Positions 16,485-24,872 of a stretch of DNA of 64,000 nt are shown here, piece by piece. A model generated the notes under the pieces. It was not told the origin of the DNA and did no database searches. It saw only the letters and a program-made list of their open reading frames with translations. Origin of the DNA: CAWVSB01 sp046710535 (GTDB lineage Bacteria; Pseudomonadota; Gammaproteobacteria; Pseudomonadales; CAWVSB01); NCBI GenBank assembly GCA_046710535.1, contig JBKEHH010000013.1:22935-86934 (forward strand), read 5' to 3'. The translations under genes were made by a program, and so were the position numbers. The stretch's first letter is position 1, and each line of letters opens with the position of its first letter.

Positions 16485-17297
16485 TTATTTATCTATATGA
16501 ACATCAACTTGAGGATAAGGAATAGAAATACCTGCAGCCTCTAGTTTTAGTTTGATTTCTTCCATCTGAAAGAAATAAACCGGCCAGTAGTCAGCCGACT
16601 TAACCCAGCTACGCACTACCAAGTTGACGGAAGAATCACCTAGCTCTTTCACTGCAACAGTAATACCCAAGTCTTGCAGTATTCTGTCGTCAGCTTCAAT
16701 TACGTCGGTAATTGTTTGCTTAGCGACACTCAAATCAGCATCATAAGAAACACCAATTAACAAATCAACACGTCGTTCTGTCTTAATCGAATAGTTAACG
16801 ATAGCACTTGAGGCAACAGTGCTATTAGCCAAAATGACCACTTTATTGTCGCCAGTAACCAACCGAGTAGAGAATAAAGTAATCTCTTCAACTGAGCCTG
16901 CATAGCCTGCTACTTCGGCAAAATCGCCTGCCTTTATTGGTCTAAAAATAATTAACAATACGCCCGAAGCAAAGTTAGACAGCGAGCCTTGCATTGCCAA
17001 CCCAACAGCTAAACCTGCAGCGCCCACTACTGCAATTAATGAAGCCGTTTGGATACCTACTTCGCCTAGTACAGCAATAGCAACAAATGCCACCATCAAA
17101 GTGTAAGCAATATTGCCAACAAACTTACCAATAGTAGGGTCTACTTCTTTTTTATTCATTGCACTAGCAATAGCCGCTGAGATACTTTTAGCCGCCCACA
17201 AGCCAACTACTAAAATAACAACCGCGTAAACAATACTTAAACCCATAGTCATAATTAGATCTGGAGCTTGAGTAATAATATCTTCAATCATTTCCAT
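16485..17297 (-). CDS. MscS-like small-conductance mechanosensitive channel (paralogue 1)
   Basis: 270 residues with the same layout as the downstream gene: three membrane helices in the first ~115 residues, pore helix G-L-A-V-G-L-A-M-Q-G-S-L-S-N-F-A-S-G followed by F-R-P-I-K-A-G-D-F, and a soluble beta plus alpha/beta C-terminus ending I-P-Y-P-Q-V-D-V-H. Compared with the second copy it keeps the canonical G-S-L-S-N and A-G-D. GAGGAT precedes the start region. The pair probably arose by duplication; hetero-oligomers are possible but not shown. Confidence 0.9.
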   Translation of the reverse strand: MEMIEDIITQAPDLIMTMGLSIVYAVVILVVGLWAAKSISAAIASAMNKKEVDPTIGKFVGNIAYTLMVAFVAIAVLGEVGIQTASLIAVVGAAGLAVGLAMQGSLSNFASGVLLIIFRPIKAGDFAEVAGYAGSVEEITLFSTRLVTGDNKVVILANSTVASSAIVNYSIKTERRVDLLIGVSYDADLSVAKQTITDVIEADDRILQDLGITVAVKELGDSSVNLVVRSWVKSADYWPVYFFQMEEIKLKLEAAGISIPYPQVDVHIDK

Positions 17298-17310
17298 CGT
17301 TACATCCTCA

Positions 17311-17346
17311 TAAAAAACCCCGCGACTAGCAATTAGTAACGGGGTT
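17311..17346 (-). terminator. Intrinsic terminator of the OmpA-like gene
   Basis: On the minus strand AACCCCG and CGGGGTT pair around an 17-base loop with further partial pairing, followed by a T run. It lies between the OmpA-like stop (17361) and the mscS start (17297), separating the two transcription units. Confidence 0.75.
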
Positions 17347-17360
17347 ATAGTATTTAAAAA

Positions 17361-18448
17361 TTATTCGCTAGCAGTCTCTGTAGCTTCCAATACTGCGACA
17401 ATGCGTCGGTTATCCTGACGGCCTTCGGCTGTATCGTTATCAGCAATAGGCTTAGATTCACCATAACCAACCGAAGAAATTCGGTCTGCGTCAACGCCTC
17501 GTTCAATCAAACGATCTGCAGCAGCTTTTGCACGCTTTTCAGATAATGCTTGGTTATAAGCTGCAGCGCCACGGCTATCAGTGTGACCTTCAATAGTTGC
17601 AGAAACATTGGTATGGGTAGATAAAAACGCTACAGCAGCATCAAAGTCTGGATGACTACCAGTTGGCCCTAACTCGGCTGAATTATTAGGAAATCCAACA
17701 GTTAAGCTCATTGACATGGCCACTTTTTCACAACCAGACTCATTCACTACTGCACCAGCTGAACTGTTAGGGCATTGATCCATATAATCCAATACGCCGT
17801 CACTGTCAGTATCCATTGGACAACCTTTGTCATCAACAGCAACGCCTACAGGTGTACCTGGGCACTGATCTAAATCGTCAATCATGCCGTCGTTATCAGT
17901 ATCTGCTGGTGGCAATTCTTCTTTCTGTTGATTAAACATATGTCCAACACTGAAAGTAATTGCATTATCAGTGCCTTCGCTAACAGTAAAGCCACGAACA
18001 TCGCCACGAGCAAACCAAGAAGGATTGAAGAAGTATTTAAGGCCTAAGCCGAAGTCTAATGGAGCATCATCTGCCTTAGAACCGTCATCATAGTCGTATT
18101 TAGTTTTGCCAAAACCAGCAGATACATATGGCTGCCAGTTACCATTATTAAAGAAATAATTGAAATCTAGACGATTACTACGTGCATCAGCATCGTTATC
18201 AAGGATGGCGTCACCGTCTAGGTCGGAACCTAAAGTAGTGACTTCAACTTCCCAGTTTGGATCAAAACGGTATGCACCGTTAAATGCAGTTGTGTCACCT
18301 GAGTCAAGATCACGGTCGCCACTTGGCTGTAATACCCCAACACCAGCACCTAGAGAAAAACCACTCTGAGTGTTTACTTCATTAGCCACTACCAACGCAG
18401 GTAATAATGCAACGATGCAGCTAACATTTTTAATTTAGAAAATTTCAT
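17361..18448 (-). CDS. OprF-like OmpA-family outer membrane protein (one-base frameshift in the signal peptide)
   Basis: The main frame (17361-18395, 344 aa) has an N-terminal eight-stranded barrel domain (about 1-160), two calcium-binding thrombospondin-type-3 repeats (D-T-D-N-D-G-M-I-D-D-L-D-Q-C-P and D-T-D-S-D-G-V-L-D-Y-M-D-Q-C-P) and a C-terminal OmpA peptidoglycan-binding domain (E-G-H-T-D-S-R-G, N-x-x-L-S-E-K-R-A, G-Y-G-E-S-K-P, D-N-R-R). This is the OprF plan. The frame has no usable start or signal peptide of its own. Upstream, AGGAGG and an ATG at 18448 begin M-K-F-S-K-L-K-M-L-A-A-S-L in another frame; one extra base near 18410 would give a perfect signal peptide running into the mature protein. 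I therefore extend the gene to 18448 and treat the shift as a likely sequencing error. Confidence 0.85.
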
Positions 18449-18566
18449 ACAGCCTCCTGAAAAATAACTTTATCCGTTCTTTTTATATTACAAACCAGTC
18501 AAATATGCTTTACAAATATATAACATAAACTGTACTTGCACCCCATACTTAAGTACTAGGCGCTAT

Positions 18567-18600
18567 CATATATAAAGCGCTTACATATATAAAGCGCTTA
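18567..18600. repeat. Perfect 17-bp tandem repeat containing an AAGCGCTT palindrome
   Basis: CATATATAAAGCGCTTA occurs twice head-to-tail (18567-18583 and 18584-18600). Each copy holds the palindrome AAGCGCTT next to a TATATAA box. A 17-bp period places the palindromes about 1.6 helical turns apart. It may be a regulator site in the intergenic region or a chance slippage duplication. Confidence 0.7.
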
Positions 18601-18748
18601 AACACTATAGCCACAATACCAGCATAACTTTAGCCACTTATATTCCGCGCCAAAGTATTGCCTTGGCAGTAAACCCAAGATGAATAAATTCGATAAATTG
18701 CCAGGCTCGACACAAAAAACTTCGCATTAATTAAAATACAGCTAATAT

Positions 18749-18785
18749 TTGTCATATTACTGCAATAAAACCACGTCAATATACT
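18749..18785 (+). promoter_or_regulatory. Possible Pho box and -10 element of the porin gene
   Basis: TTGTCATATTACTGCAAT (18749-18766) agrees with the PhoB-box consensus (two TGTCA-type heptamers separated by 4 bases) at 15 of 18 positions by my count. A TATACT -10 begins 13 bases further on (18780-18785). The gene downstream encodes an OprO/OprP-type porin, members of which are often phosphate-starvation-induced, so the site makes biological sense. Confidence 0.45.
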
Positions 18786-18841
18786 CATCAACTAAAGCCT
18801 AGCTCTAGTCATTAACTACTAATTTATCACTCCATAGGGGA

Positions 18842-19963
18842 ATGAAAATGAAACTACTAACTACTGCTATGTCTGTTATCGCTTTAGCGATTGCAGCACA
18901 AGCAAATGCTGGCACTGTTACTTCAAAAGGTGACGATCTAATAATAAGCACAAAAAGCGGTCTAAAAGTGGTTACTGCTGACGGCGATAAATCGTTCGCA
19001 GTTGGCGGTCGCATTCAATGGGATTATGCAAACATTGATGTAAACGGTGACAATGTAATTAATGACACATATATTCGTCGCGCTCGGGTATTCTTTAAAG
19101 GTCACAATGGCGACTGGGCATATAAAGCACAGTACAACCTTGACGATAACCGCGGTGAAACAAAACGTAAAGGTGGCGTGGTAGAAGATTTATATATTCG
19201 CTATATCGGTTTTGGCGAAACGGCTAACATAACAGTTGGTAAACAAAAAGCACCTTTTGGCTTGGAAGAACTAACGAGCTCTAAAGACATCACTTCATTA
19301 GAGCGCTCAGCATCAACAGCATTATTTGCTCCAGGTCGTCACGTTGGCTTACAACTGCACGGCGCTACAGGTATGTTCAGCTATGGCATTGGTGCTTTCG
19401 AAGCCGATAAAGAGATTATAGATAGTGACGGTCAGTTCTTCGATAGAGCGGATGATGATTCTTCAAGTATCGCGGTTGTTGGTCGTGTGACAGCAGCACC
19501 AATTAACGAAGACGGCAGAGTACTGCACTTTGGTGCAGGCTTTATTGAAGCGCCTGACGATAGCCAAAACTTCAGACTAAAAGACGTATACAACCTAGAA
19601 GTCGCAGGCGTTGCAGGACCGTTCCATTTCCAAGCGGAATACTTTGATGGTACTGATGCTGACAGTTACTATGCGCAAGCTGGCTGGGTACTAACTGGTG
19701 AAAGCCGCCCCTACAAAAAAGGCGTATTTAAACGTATTAAGCCAAACAGTGATTCTGGCGCATGGGAACTAGTTGCCCGTTATAACGACGGCAGCGGTGA
19801 CTTTGGTGAGCTAGGTGACGTTGAAGCAAAATCTTACTTGTTTGGTGCTAACTACTATACGGGTAGTGTTCGCATCGGTGCTAACTACACTCAAATGGAT
19901 CAAGACTCTACTGGTGACGATGCGGATATCTTCCAAGTACGCATCCAATATGTTTACGAATAA
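18842..19963 (+). CDS. OprO/OprP-family outer membrane porin
   Basis: 373 residues. A signal peptide (about 1-23, cleavage after A-N-A) precedes a protein made of alternating beta strands with many aromatic girdle residues and a C-terminal I-Q-Y-V-Y-E. The segment G-G-R-I-Q-W-D-Y, the R-R-A-R-V-F-F-K-G and G-K-Q-K-A-P-F-G-L-E-E-L are typical of the phosphate-selective porin O/P family. These trimeric porins carry phosphate or polyphosphate in Pseudomonas; in other bacteria selectivity varies. ATG at 18842 or 18848 could start it; TAGGGGA lies just before. A possible Pho box lies ~75 bp upstream and a terminator follows. Confidence 0.87.
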   Translation: MKMKLLTTAMSVIALAIAAQANAGTVTSKGDDLIISTKSGLKVVTADGDKSFAVGGRIQWDYANIDVNGDNVINDTYIRRARVFFKGHNGDWAYKAQYNLDDNRGETKRKGGVVEDLYIRYIGFGETANITVGKQKAPFGLEELTSSKDITSLERSASTALFAPGRHVGLQLHGATGMFSYGIGAFEADKEIIDSDGQFFDRADDDSSSIAVVGRVTAAPINEDGRVLHFGAGFIEAPDDSQNFRLKDVYNLEVAGVAGPFHFQAEYFDGTDADSYYAQAGWVLTGESRPYKKGVFKRIKPNSDSGAWELVARYNDGSGDFGELGDVEAKSYLFGANYYTGSVRIGANYTQMDQDSTGDDADIFQVRIQYVYE

Positions 19964-19984
19964 GTCGTAACAGCTCCCCCTCTT

Positions 19985-20023
19985 CCCTGACTTTGGCTTA
20001 TCGCCTAGTCGGGGATTTTTTTT
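19985..20023 (+). terminator. Intrinsic terminator of the porin gene
   Basis: CCCTGACT and AGTCGGGG pair (one G-T wobble) around a loop of about 14 bases, followed by A and eight T. It is placed directly after the porin stop. Confidence 0.85.
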
Positions 20024-20174
20024 GCCTGCTCAAAAGACCCTCATCAAATACAATCTATTTAGCCGATTAATCCTCTAATTTGCATTACTTTCAGCGCCCG
20101 CACCGCTATAATTGCTGCCGCAAAATTCACAGTACAGCACTGTGATCAGTTAACAATGAAGTGAAGGATATCCG

Positions 20175-21446
20175 GTGGACTTAACAACAGCCTCAAATGA
20201 GCAATTGCAAGCGTTACAAACCAATTTAGAGCGAGAGTATTCCGCCCTAAAACAAGCCGGGCTAAACCTTGATTTAACTCGTGGCAAACCAAGCAGCGAC
20301 CAACTTAGTTTATCCAATAGCTTAGATGGCATTCTGCAGGGGGACTATAGTATGGATAACACCGATCTGCGTAATTATGGCGGTCTTGATGGCCTGACAT
20401 CTGCAAAAGCCCTATTTGCCCCCGTTATTGATGTCGCTGTTAATGAAATCCTAATTGGTGGCAACAGCAGCTTAACCTTAATGCATCAATGCATGACATT
20501 TTGCCATCTGTTCGGACTAAACGGCGCAGACAGCGCATGGTCAAAACAAGGCCAGATCAAGTTTTTATGCCCAGTACCTGGCTATGACCGCCATTTTAGT
20601 GTGTGCGAGCAACTTGGCATCGAAATGATTCCTGTGGCAATCAGTGATACCGGCCCAGACATGGACCAAGTTGAAGCCTTGATAAAAGCCGATCCGCAAA
20701 TCAAAGGAATTTGGTGTGTACCGCGTTTTTCAAACCCTACCGGCTGTGTCTATAGCGATGAAACTGTTGATAGACTCGCTCAACTTGCTAATACCGCCGG
20801 GGATAACTTCCGTATTTTTTATGACAATGCCTATGCCGTTCACAGCTTGTCAGCTGATGCGCCAATATTGAAGCCTATAATGGCGGCCTGTAAAAATTAT
20901 GGCACTGAAGAGAGCGTATTGATTTTTGGCTCTACCTCCAAAATAACCTTCGCCGGTGCAGGCGTTTGCTATTTGGGGGCAAGTAAAACAAACCTAGCCG
21001 CTATTACCAGACATATGGGTATCTCTTCAATTGGTCCAAATAAGGTTGACCAAGCCAGGCATGTAAAATTTTTGCAAGACGCCGTCGGCATCAATGCACT
21101 TATGAGCGAACACGCAAAACTACTGCAACCACGCTTTAAAGCGGTTATTGACGGCCTTCAAAATGAGCTGGCTGATAGCGGTATTTGTCAGTGGACCAAC
21201 CCAGAAGGCGGTTACTTTATCTCATTTGACACGCTTCCAGGCCTTGCTAAAACTGTGGTGGGGATGGCCGCAGATGCGGGTGTTAAGCTAACACCGGCTG
21301 GCGCGACCTTCCCTTATGGCCGTGACCCAGAGGATAAAAATATTCGCATCGCACCTAGCGTTCCGTCAGTAGACGAAATAACAAAAGCAACTGAGGTTTT
21401 TGTTAACTGCGTAAAACTAGCAACGGTAAATAAGCTTTTAGCTTAA
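20175..21446 (+). CDS. PLP-dependent aminotransferase (class I-like, MocR-type aminotransferase family)
   Basis: 423 residues with a GTG start; GAAGGA lies six bases before it. Fold-type I features are present: L-D-L-T-R-G-K-P-S near residue 37, N-P-T-G-C near the domain centre, Y-D-N-A-Y-A-V-H, and S-T-S-K-I-T-F-A-G with the PLP-binding Lys. The large intact frame resembles a separate aminotransferase group found in Corynebacterium and proteobacteria where members act as aspartate aminotransferases; substrate is otherwise unproven. It is monocistronic, with a strong terminator downstream. Confidence 0.85.
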   Translation: MDLTTASNEQLQALQTNLEREYSALKQAGLNLDLTRGKPSSDQLSLSNSLDGILQGDYSMDNTDLRNYGGLDGLTSAKALFAPVIDVAVNEILIGGNSSLTLMHQCMTFCHLFGLNGADSAWSKQGQIKFLCPVPGYDRHFSVCEQLGIEMIPVAISDTGPDMDQVEALIKADPQIKGIWCVPRFSNPTGCVYSDETVDRLAQLANTAGDNFRIFYDNAYAVHSLSADAPILKPIMAACKNYGTEESVLIFGSTSKITFAGAGVCYLGASKTNLAAITRHMGISSIGPNKVDQARHVKFLQDAVGINALMSEHAKLLQPRFKAVIDGLQNELADSGICQWTNPEGGYFISFDTLPGLAKTVVGMAADAGVKLTPAGATFPYGRDPEDKNIRIAPSVPSVDEITKATEVFVNCVKLATVNKLLA

Positions 21447-21477
21447 TAAATAGTCGCGTAGAAAAATGTAGGGCAAT

Positions 21478-21505
21478 AAAAAAGGGAGCATAGGCTCCCT
21501 TTTTC
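21478..21505. terminator. Bidirectional intrinsic terminator
   Basis: An 11-bp stem AAAAAGGGAGC / GCTCCCTTTTT with loop ATAG. It lies between the convergent aminotransferase and DUF1820 genes and shares its core, and the preceding GGGCAATAAA, with the terminator at 8335. Confidence 0.9.
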
Positions 21506-21525
21506 TATCTAGCTAAGTCAGTTAG

Positions 21526-21879
21526 CTAGTCGGATGAATCACCGCCACCAGATGGTGTAATAGGCCGCGAACCACCGACCGGAAATGCTGTCACTTTATC
21601 ACCGGCTTTTACTTCTCTAATTTTGCCGCTGCCTTCTTTTTCAACCTCATCGATACGCAGTAAATTATGCATCGGTATATAGCTACGCCTTACGTCAGCA
21701 AACTCGATTTTTAATTTCTCTTCTGCAGGATCGACGATCATTTTCGCTTTTTCGCCGAAGATAAAATCCTCAACCTCAATAAAGCCATACATATCACTTT
21801 GATAAATAGCTTTCGCGTAAAGCTCGTAAACTTTGTTGTGATTAAGAAAGACCACTCTATAAACAGGGGATTTAGCCAT
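21526..21879 (-). CDS. DUF1820 family protein
   Basis: 117 residues from the ATG at 21879; the frame extends to 21912, but the family typically begins M-x-K-x-P-x-Y-R-V-x-F as here (M-A-K-S-P-V-Y-R-V-V-F). The core Y-E-L-Y-A-K-A-I-Y-Q-S-D-M-Y-G-F-I-E-V-E-D-F-I-F-G-E is strongly conserved in DUF1820 proteins of gammaproteobacteria. The C-terminal ~20 residues are a glycine/serine/proline-rich tail. No signal peptide or membrane segment. Function is unknown; it stands alone, divergent from miaB. Confidence 0.85.
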   Translation of the reverse strand: MAKSPVYRVVFLNHNKVYELYAKAIYQSDMYGFIEVEDFIFGEKAKMIVDPAEEKLKIEFADVRRSYIPMHNLLRIDEVEKEGSGKIREVKAGDKVTAFPVGGSRPITPSGGGDSSD

Positions 21880-22013
21880 TTTGTGCCTATTATTACTAAA
21901 AAATCGTGCCAACTAATTCGGGCGCGGATCATACCATAAACTAGCAAAAGACCATATCTATAACCGCTTGGTATTTGCTATAATACTCCTCCAATTTCCA
22001 TTAGATAAAGACC

Positions 22014-23360
22014 ATGGCTGCAAAACCAATTAAAAAGCTGTTTGTGAAAACCCACGGCTGCCAAATGAACGAATATGACTCGGCTCGTATGAAAGACTTG
22101 CTAGCCGACAGCCATGAGTATGTTGCCTGCGATACCGCTGAAGAAGCCGATGTATTGCTGCTAAATACCTGCTCTATTCGTGAAAGAGCGCAAGACAAGG
22201 TTTACCACCAACTAGGCCGCTGGAAAAAACTGAAAGATAAGAATCCCGATTTAATTATTGGCGTTGGCGGCTGTGTAGCCAGCCAAGAAGGCGACTCGAT
22301 TAGTAAGCGCGCACCCCATGTAGACATGATCTTTGGCCCACAAACTTTACATCGCCTACCCGAAATGATTGATGCGGTCGAAATACATGAAACCCAAGCC
22401 ACTGTTGTGGATATAAGCTTTCTTGAAATTGAAAAATTCGACCGTTTGCCTGAACCTCAAGTAGACGGCCCTTCAGCCTTCGTCTCGATTATGGAAGGTT
22501 GCAGTAAATATTGTACTTTTTGCGTCGTTCCCTACACCCGCGGTGAAGAAGTTAGCCGCCCCTTTGATGATGTTATAACCGAAGTGGCCCAACTTGCTGC
22601 CAAAGGGGTGCGCGAAGTTAATTTGCTGGGCCAAAATGTTAATGCCTACCGCGGCCCTAATCATGATGGCGAAATTATCGACTTTGCTGAACTAATCCCT
22701 TTTGTTGCAGCCATCCCTGGGATAGACCGCATTCGTTATACTACCTCCCATCCGGTAGAGTTTAGCGACGGCCTTATCCAAGCCTATGCCAGTACCCCAG
22801 AATTGGTCAACCATTTACACCTGCCGGTACAGCATGGTTCAGATCGTATTTTGACGGCGATGAAACGTGGTCACACCGCTGCTGAATACATTGCCAAAAT
22901 ACGTAAATTACAACAAGTTCGCCCTGATATTAGTTTGTCATCAGACTTTATTATCGGTTTCCCCGGTGAAACCGAAGAAGATTTTGAAGCCACTATGAAC
23001 TTAATTGCCGAAATTGGTTTCGACCACTCCTTCAGCTTTATTTATTCAGCGCGCCCAGGAACTCCCGCGGCAGAGCTTGAAGACAACACTCCTGAAAAGG
23101 TGAAAAAAGAACGTTTGGCAATTTTACAGCAGCGTATTATTCAAAATACCACGGCGATTAGTCGCCGCATGGTAGGTACCGAACAAACTGTATTAATCAC
23201 TGGCGTATCGAAAAAAGACCCAGGTGAATTACAAGCGAGAACCGAAAACAATCGTGTTGTTAACTTCCATTGTCCTGACCAGTCGCTTATTGGTGAATTT
23301 GCCAAGGTAAGCATCGTTGAAGCTTATGCCAACTCATTACGCGGAGAACTAATCGCCTAG
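22014..23360 (+). CDS. miaB: tRNA-2-methylthio-N6-dimethylallyladenosine synthase MiaB
   Basis: 448 residues, normal for MiaB. The N-terminal methylthiotransferase domain supplies three Cys (H-G-C-Q-M-N, N-T-C-S-I-R-E, G-G-C-V-A) for one 4Fe-4S cluster; the radical-SAM motif C-x3-C-x2-C is C-S-K-Y-C-T-F-C near residue 162; the last ~65 residues form a TRAM RNA-binding domain. MiaB adds the methylthio group to i6A37 of tRNAs reading UNN codons. It heads a run of co-directional genes (miaB-ybeZ-ybeY-corC-lnt) with tight spacing, the common gammaproteobacterial order. Confidence 0.96.
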   Translation: MAAKPIKKLFVKTHGCQMNEYDSARMKDLLADSHEYVACDTAEEADVLLLNTCSIRERAQDKVYHQLGRWKKLKDKNPDLIIGVGGCVASQEGDSISKRAPHVDMIFGPQTLHRLPEMIDAVEIHETQATVVDISFLEIEKFDRLPEPQVDGPSAFVSIMEGCSKYCTFCVVPYTRGEEVSRPFDDVITEVAQLAAKGVREVNLLGQNVNAYRGPNHDGEIIDFAELIPFVAAIPGIDRIRYTTSHPVEFSDGLIQAYASTPELVNHLHLPVQHGSDRILTAMKRGHTAAEYIAKIRKLQQVRPDISLSSDFIIGFPGETEEDFEATMNLIAEIGFDHSFSFIYSARPGTPAAELEDNTPEKVKKERLAILQQRIIQNTTAISRRMVGTEQTVLITGVSKKDPGELQARTENNRVVNFHCPDQSLIGEFAKVSIVEAYANSLRGELIA

Positions 23361-23374
23361 GCGATGGAGAAGTA

Positions 23375-24385
23375 TTGAATACACCAGCCCCCACTGTACA
23401 AACTGTTACTTTAGAACCTAATGATGTCAAGTGCCTTGCCGTGCTATGCGGACAGCATGACGAGCATCTACGCCAAATAGAAAAGCGCCTGCAAATTGGT
23501 CTAGTTAATCGTGGCAATCAATTTCAGCTTACTGGCCCGATAGAAAAAGTCGGCACTGGTGCAACATTATTGGTCGATTTATACCAACAGGTATTAGATG
23601 GCCTTGCGCTAACGCCGGAGCAAATTCACCTACAGCTGCAAGTCGCCAATGTCGAACAATTAGCAGCGAGCAATGTCAGTTCAGGTAGTGATGTAAATAA
23701 TTTGCTAGGCGTTGTTAAAATACGCAAGACGACAATCAAACCTCGCGGCGGAAATCAAAAAGACTATGTCCGCGCAATTCAAGCTAATGATATAAACTTT
23801 GGCATTGGCCCAGCAGGTACTGGTAAAACATATTTAGCCGTAGCATGCGCTGTAGCAGCCTTAGAAACTGAGCAAGTAAGACGTATTTTATTAGTGCGTC
23901 CTGCAGTTGAGGCTGGCGAAAAATTAGGATTTTTACCGGGCGATTTGGCTCAAAAAATAGACCCTTATTTGCGCCCTTTATACGATGCCCTGTATGAAAT
24001 AATGGGGTTTGAAAAAGTTACTAAACTGATTGAGCATAATATTATTGAAGTTGCACCACTTGCCTATATGCGTGGCCGAACGCTCAATCATTCATTTATT
24101 ATTTTAGATGAAAGCCAAAACACTACCCGTGAACAAATGAAAATGTTTTTAACGCGTATTGGTTTTAGCTCTACTGCCGTCATTACTGGTGACGTTACCC
24201 AGATTGATTTACCACGTGGCACCAAGTCAGGTCTAAATCATTCAATCGAAATTCTACAGGACGTAACCGGGATTCACTTTACTCATTTTGATTCAACCGA
24301 TATAGTGCGCCATCCGTTAGTGCAACGCATCGTTGAAGCCTATGAGCGCTACGAAAGCGACTCTGAAGCAGACAGCCATAAATAA
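23375..24385 (+). CDS. ybeZ: PhoH-like ATPase YbeZ
   Basis: 336 residues starting with TTG, preceded by GGAGA. The ATPase core has Walker A G-P-A-G-T-G-K-T (about 148-155) and Walker B F-I-I-L-D-E-S-Q-N-T-T. The N-terminal ~100 residues form a small RNA-binding-like domain usual for YbeZ. It works with the RNase YbeY in rRNA maturation and ribosome quality control. Its stop overlaps the ybeY start (TAATG). Confidence 0.93.
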   Translation: MNTPAPTVQTVTLEPNDVKCLAVLCGQHDEHLRQIEKRLQIGLVNRGNQFQLTGPIEKVGTGATLLVDLYQQVLDGLALTPEQIHLQLQVANVEQLAASNVSSGSDVNNLLGVVKIRKTTIKPRGGNQKDYVRAIQANDINFGIGPAGTGKTYLAVACAVAALETEQVRRILLVRPAVEAGEKLGFLPGDLAQKIDPYLRPLYDALYEIMGFEKVTKLIEHNIIEVAPLAYMRGRTLNHSFIILDESQNTTREQMKMFLTRIGFSSTAVITGDVTQIDLPRGTKSGLNHSIEILQDVTGIHFTHFDSTDIVRHPLVQRIVEAYERYESDSEADSHK

Positions 24386-24837
24386 TGACGACCCAGCTTG
24401 AGCTGCAAAATGATGATCAGCTACGATGTCCTACCTTAGTTGATTTTGAGCTTTGGTCTAACGCCACCTTGGCGGCCATTAATTATAATAAGCCAGCGGC
24501 ATTTACACTGCGAATTGCTAGCGCTAATGAGGTGCAAAGTCTAAATGCACAATATCGAAACCAAGATAAACCAACTAATGTCTTATCGTTTCCTGCGGAT
24601 TTGCCAGCAGAACTAGAGCTACCGGACATAGGCGACCTTATCATCTGCGCCGAAATTGTAGAAAAAGAGGCCGTGGCACAAAATAAACCATTAAAAAGCC
24701 ATTGGGCGCACATGACAGTACATGGTATTTTGCATCTTTTAGGCTATGATCATCTAGAAGATAGCGATGCTACTAAAATGGAAGCGCTTGAAACAAAAAT
24801 AGTAACGACATTGGGCTTTATAGCTCCTTATGAGTAA
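24385..24837 (+). CDS. ybeY: Endoribonuclease YbeY
   Basis: 150 residues. The zinc-binding signature H-G-I-L-H-L-L-G-Y-D-H (about residues 112-122) is intact. The N-terminal N-V-L-S-F-P also fits. YbeY takes part in 16S rRNA 3'-end processing and ribosome surveillance in the cytoplasm. It overlaps ybeZ by one base and is followed 35 bp later by corC. Confidence 0.95.
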   Translation: MTTQLELQNDDQLRCPTLVDFELWSNATLAAINYNKPAAFTLRIASANEVQSLNAQYRNQDKPTNVLSFPADLPAELELPDIGDLIICAEIVEKEAVAQNKPLKSHWAHMTVHGILHLLGYDHLEDSDATKMEALETKIVTTLGFIAPYE

Positions 24838-24872
24838 CAGCCTATTTTCACCAAGGAGTTTTACCCGCAGTC

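Larger units (their letters stand above)
18449..18841. other. Divergent regulatory region between OmpA-like and porin genes
   Basis: About 390 bases without a gene, serving as promoter region for both outer membrane proteins. It contains the 17-bp tandem repeat at 18567-18600 and a possible Pho box at 18749-18766, listed separately. Confidence 0.6.
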
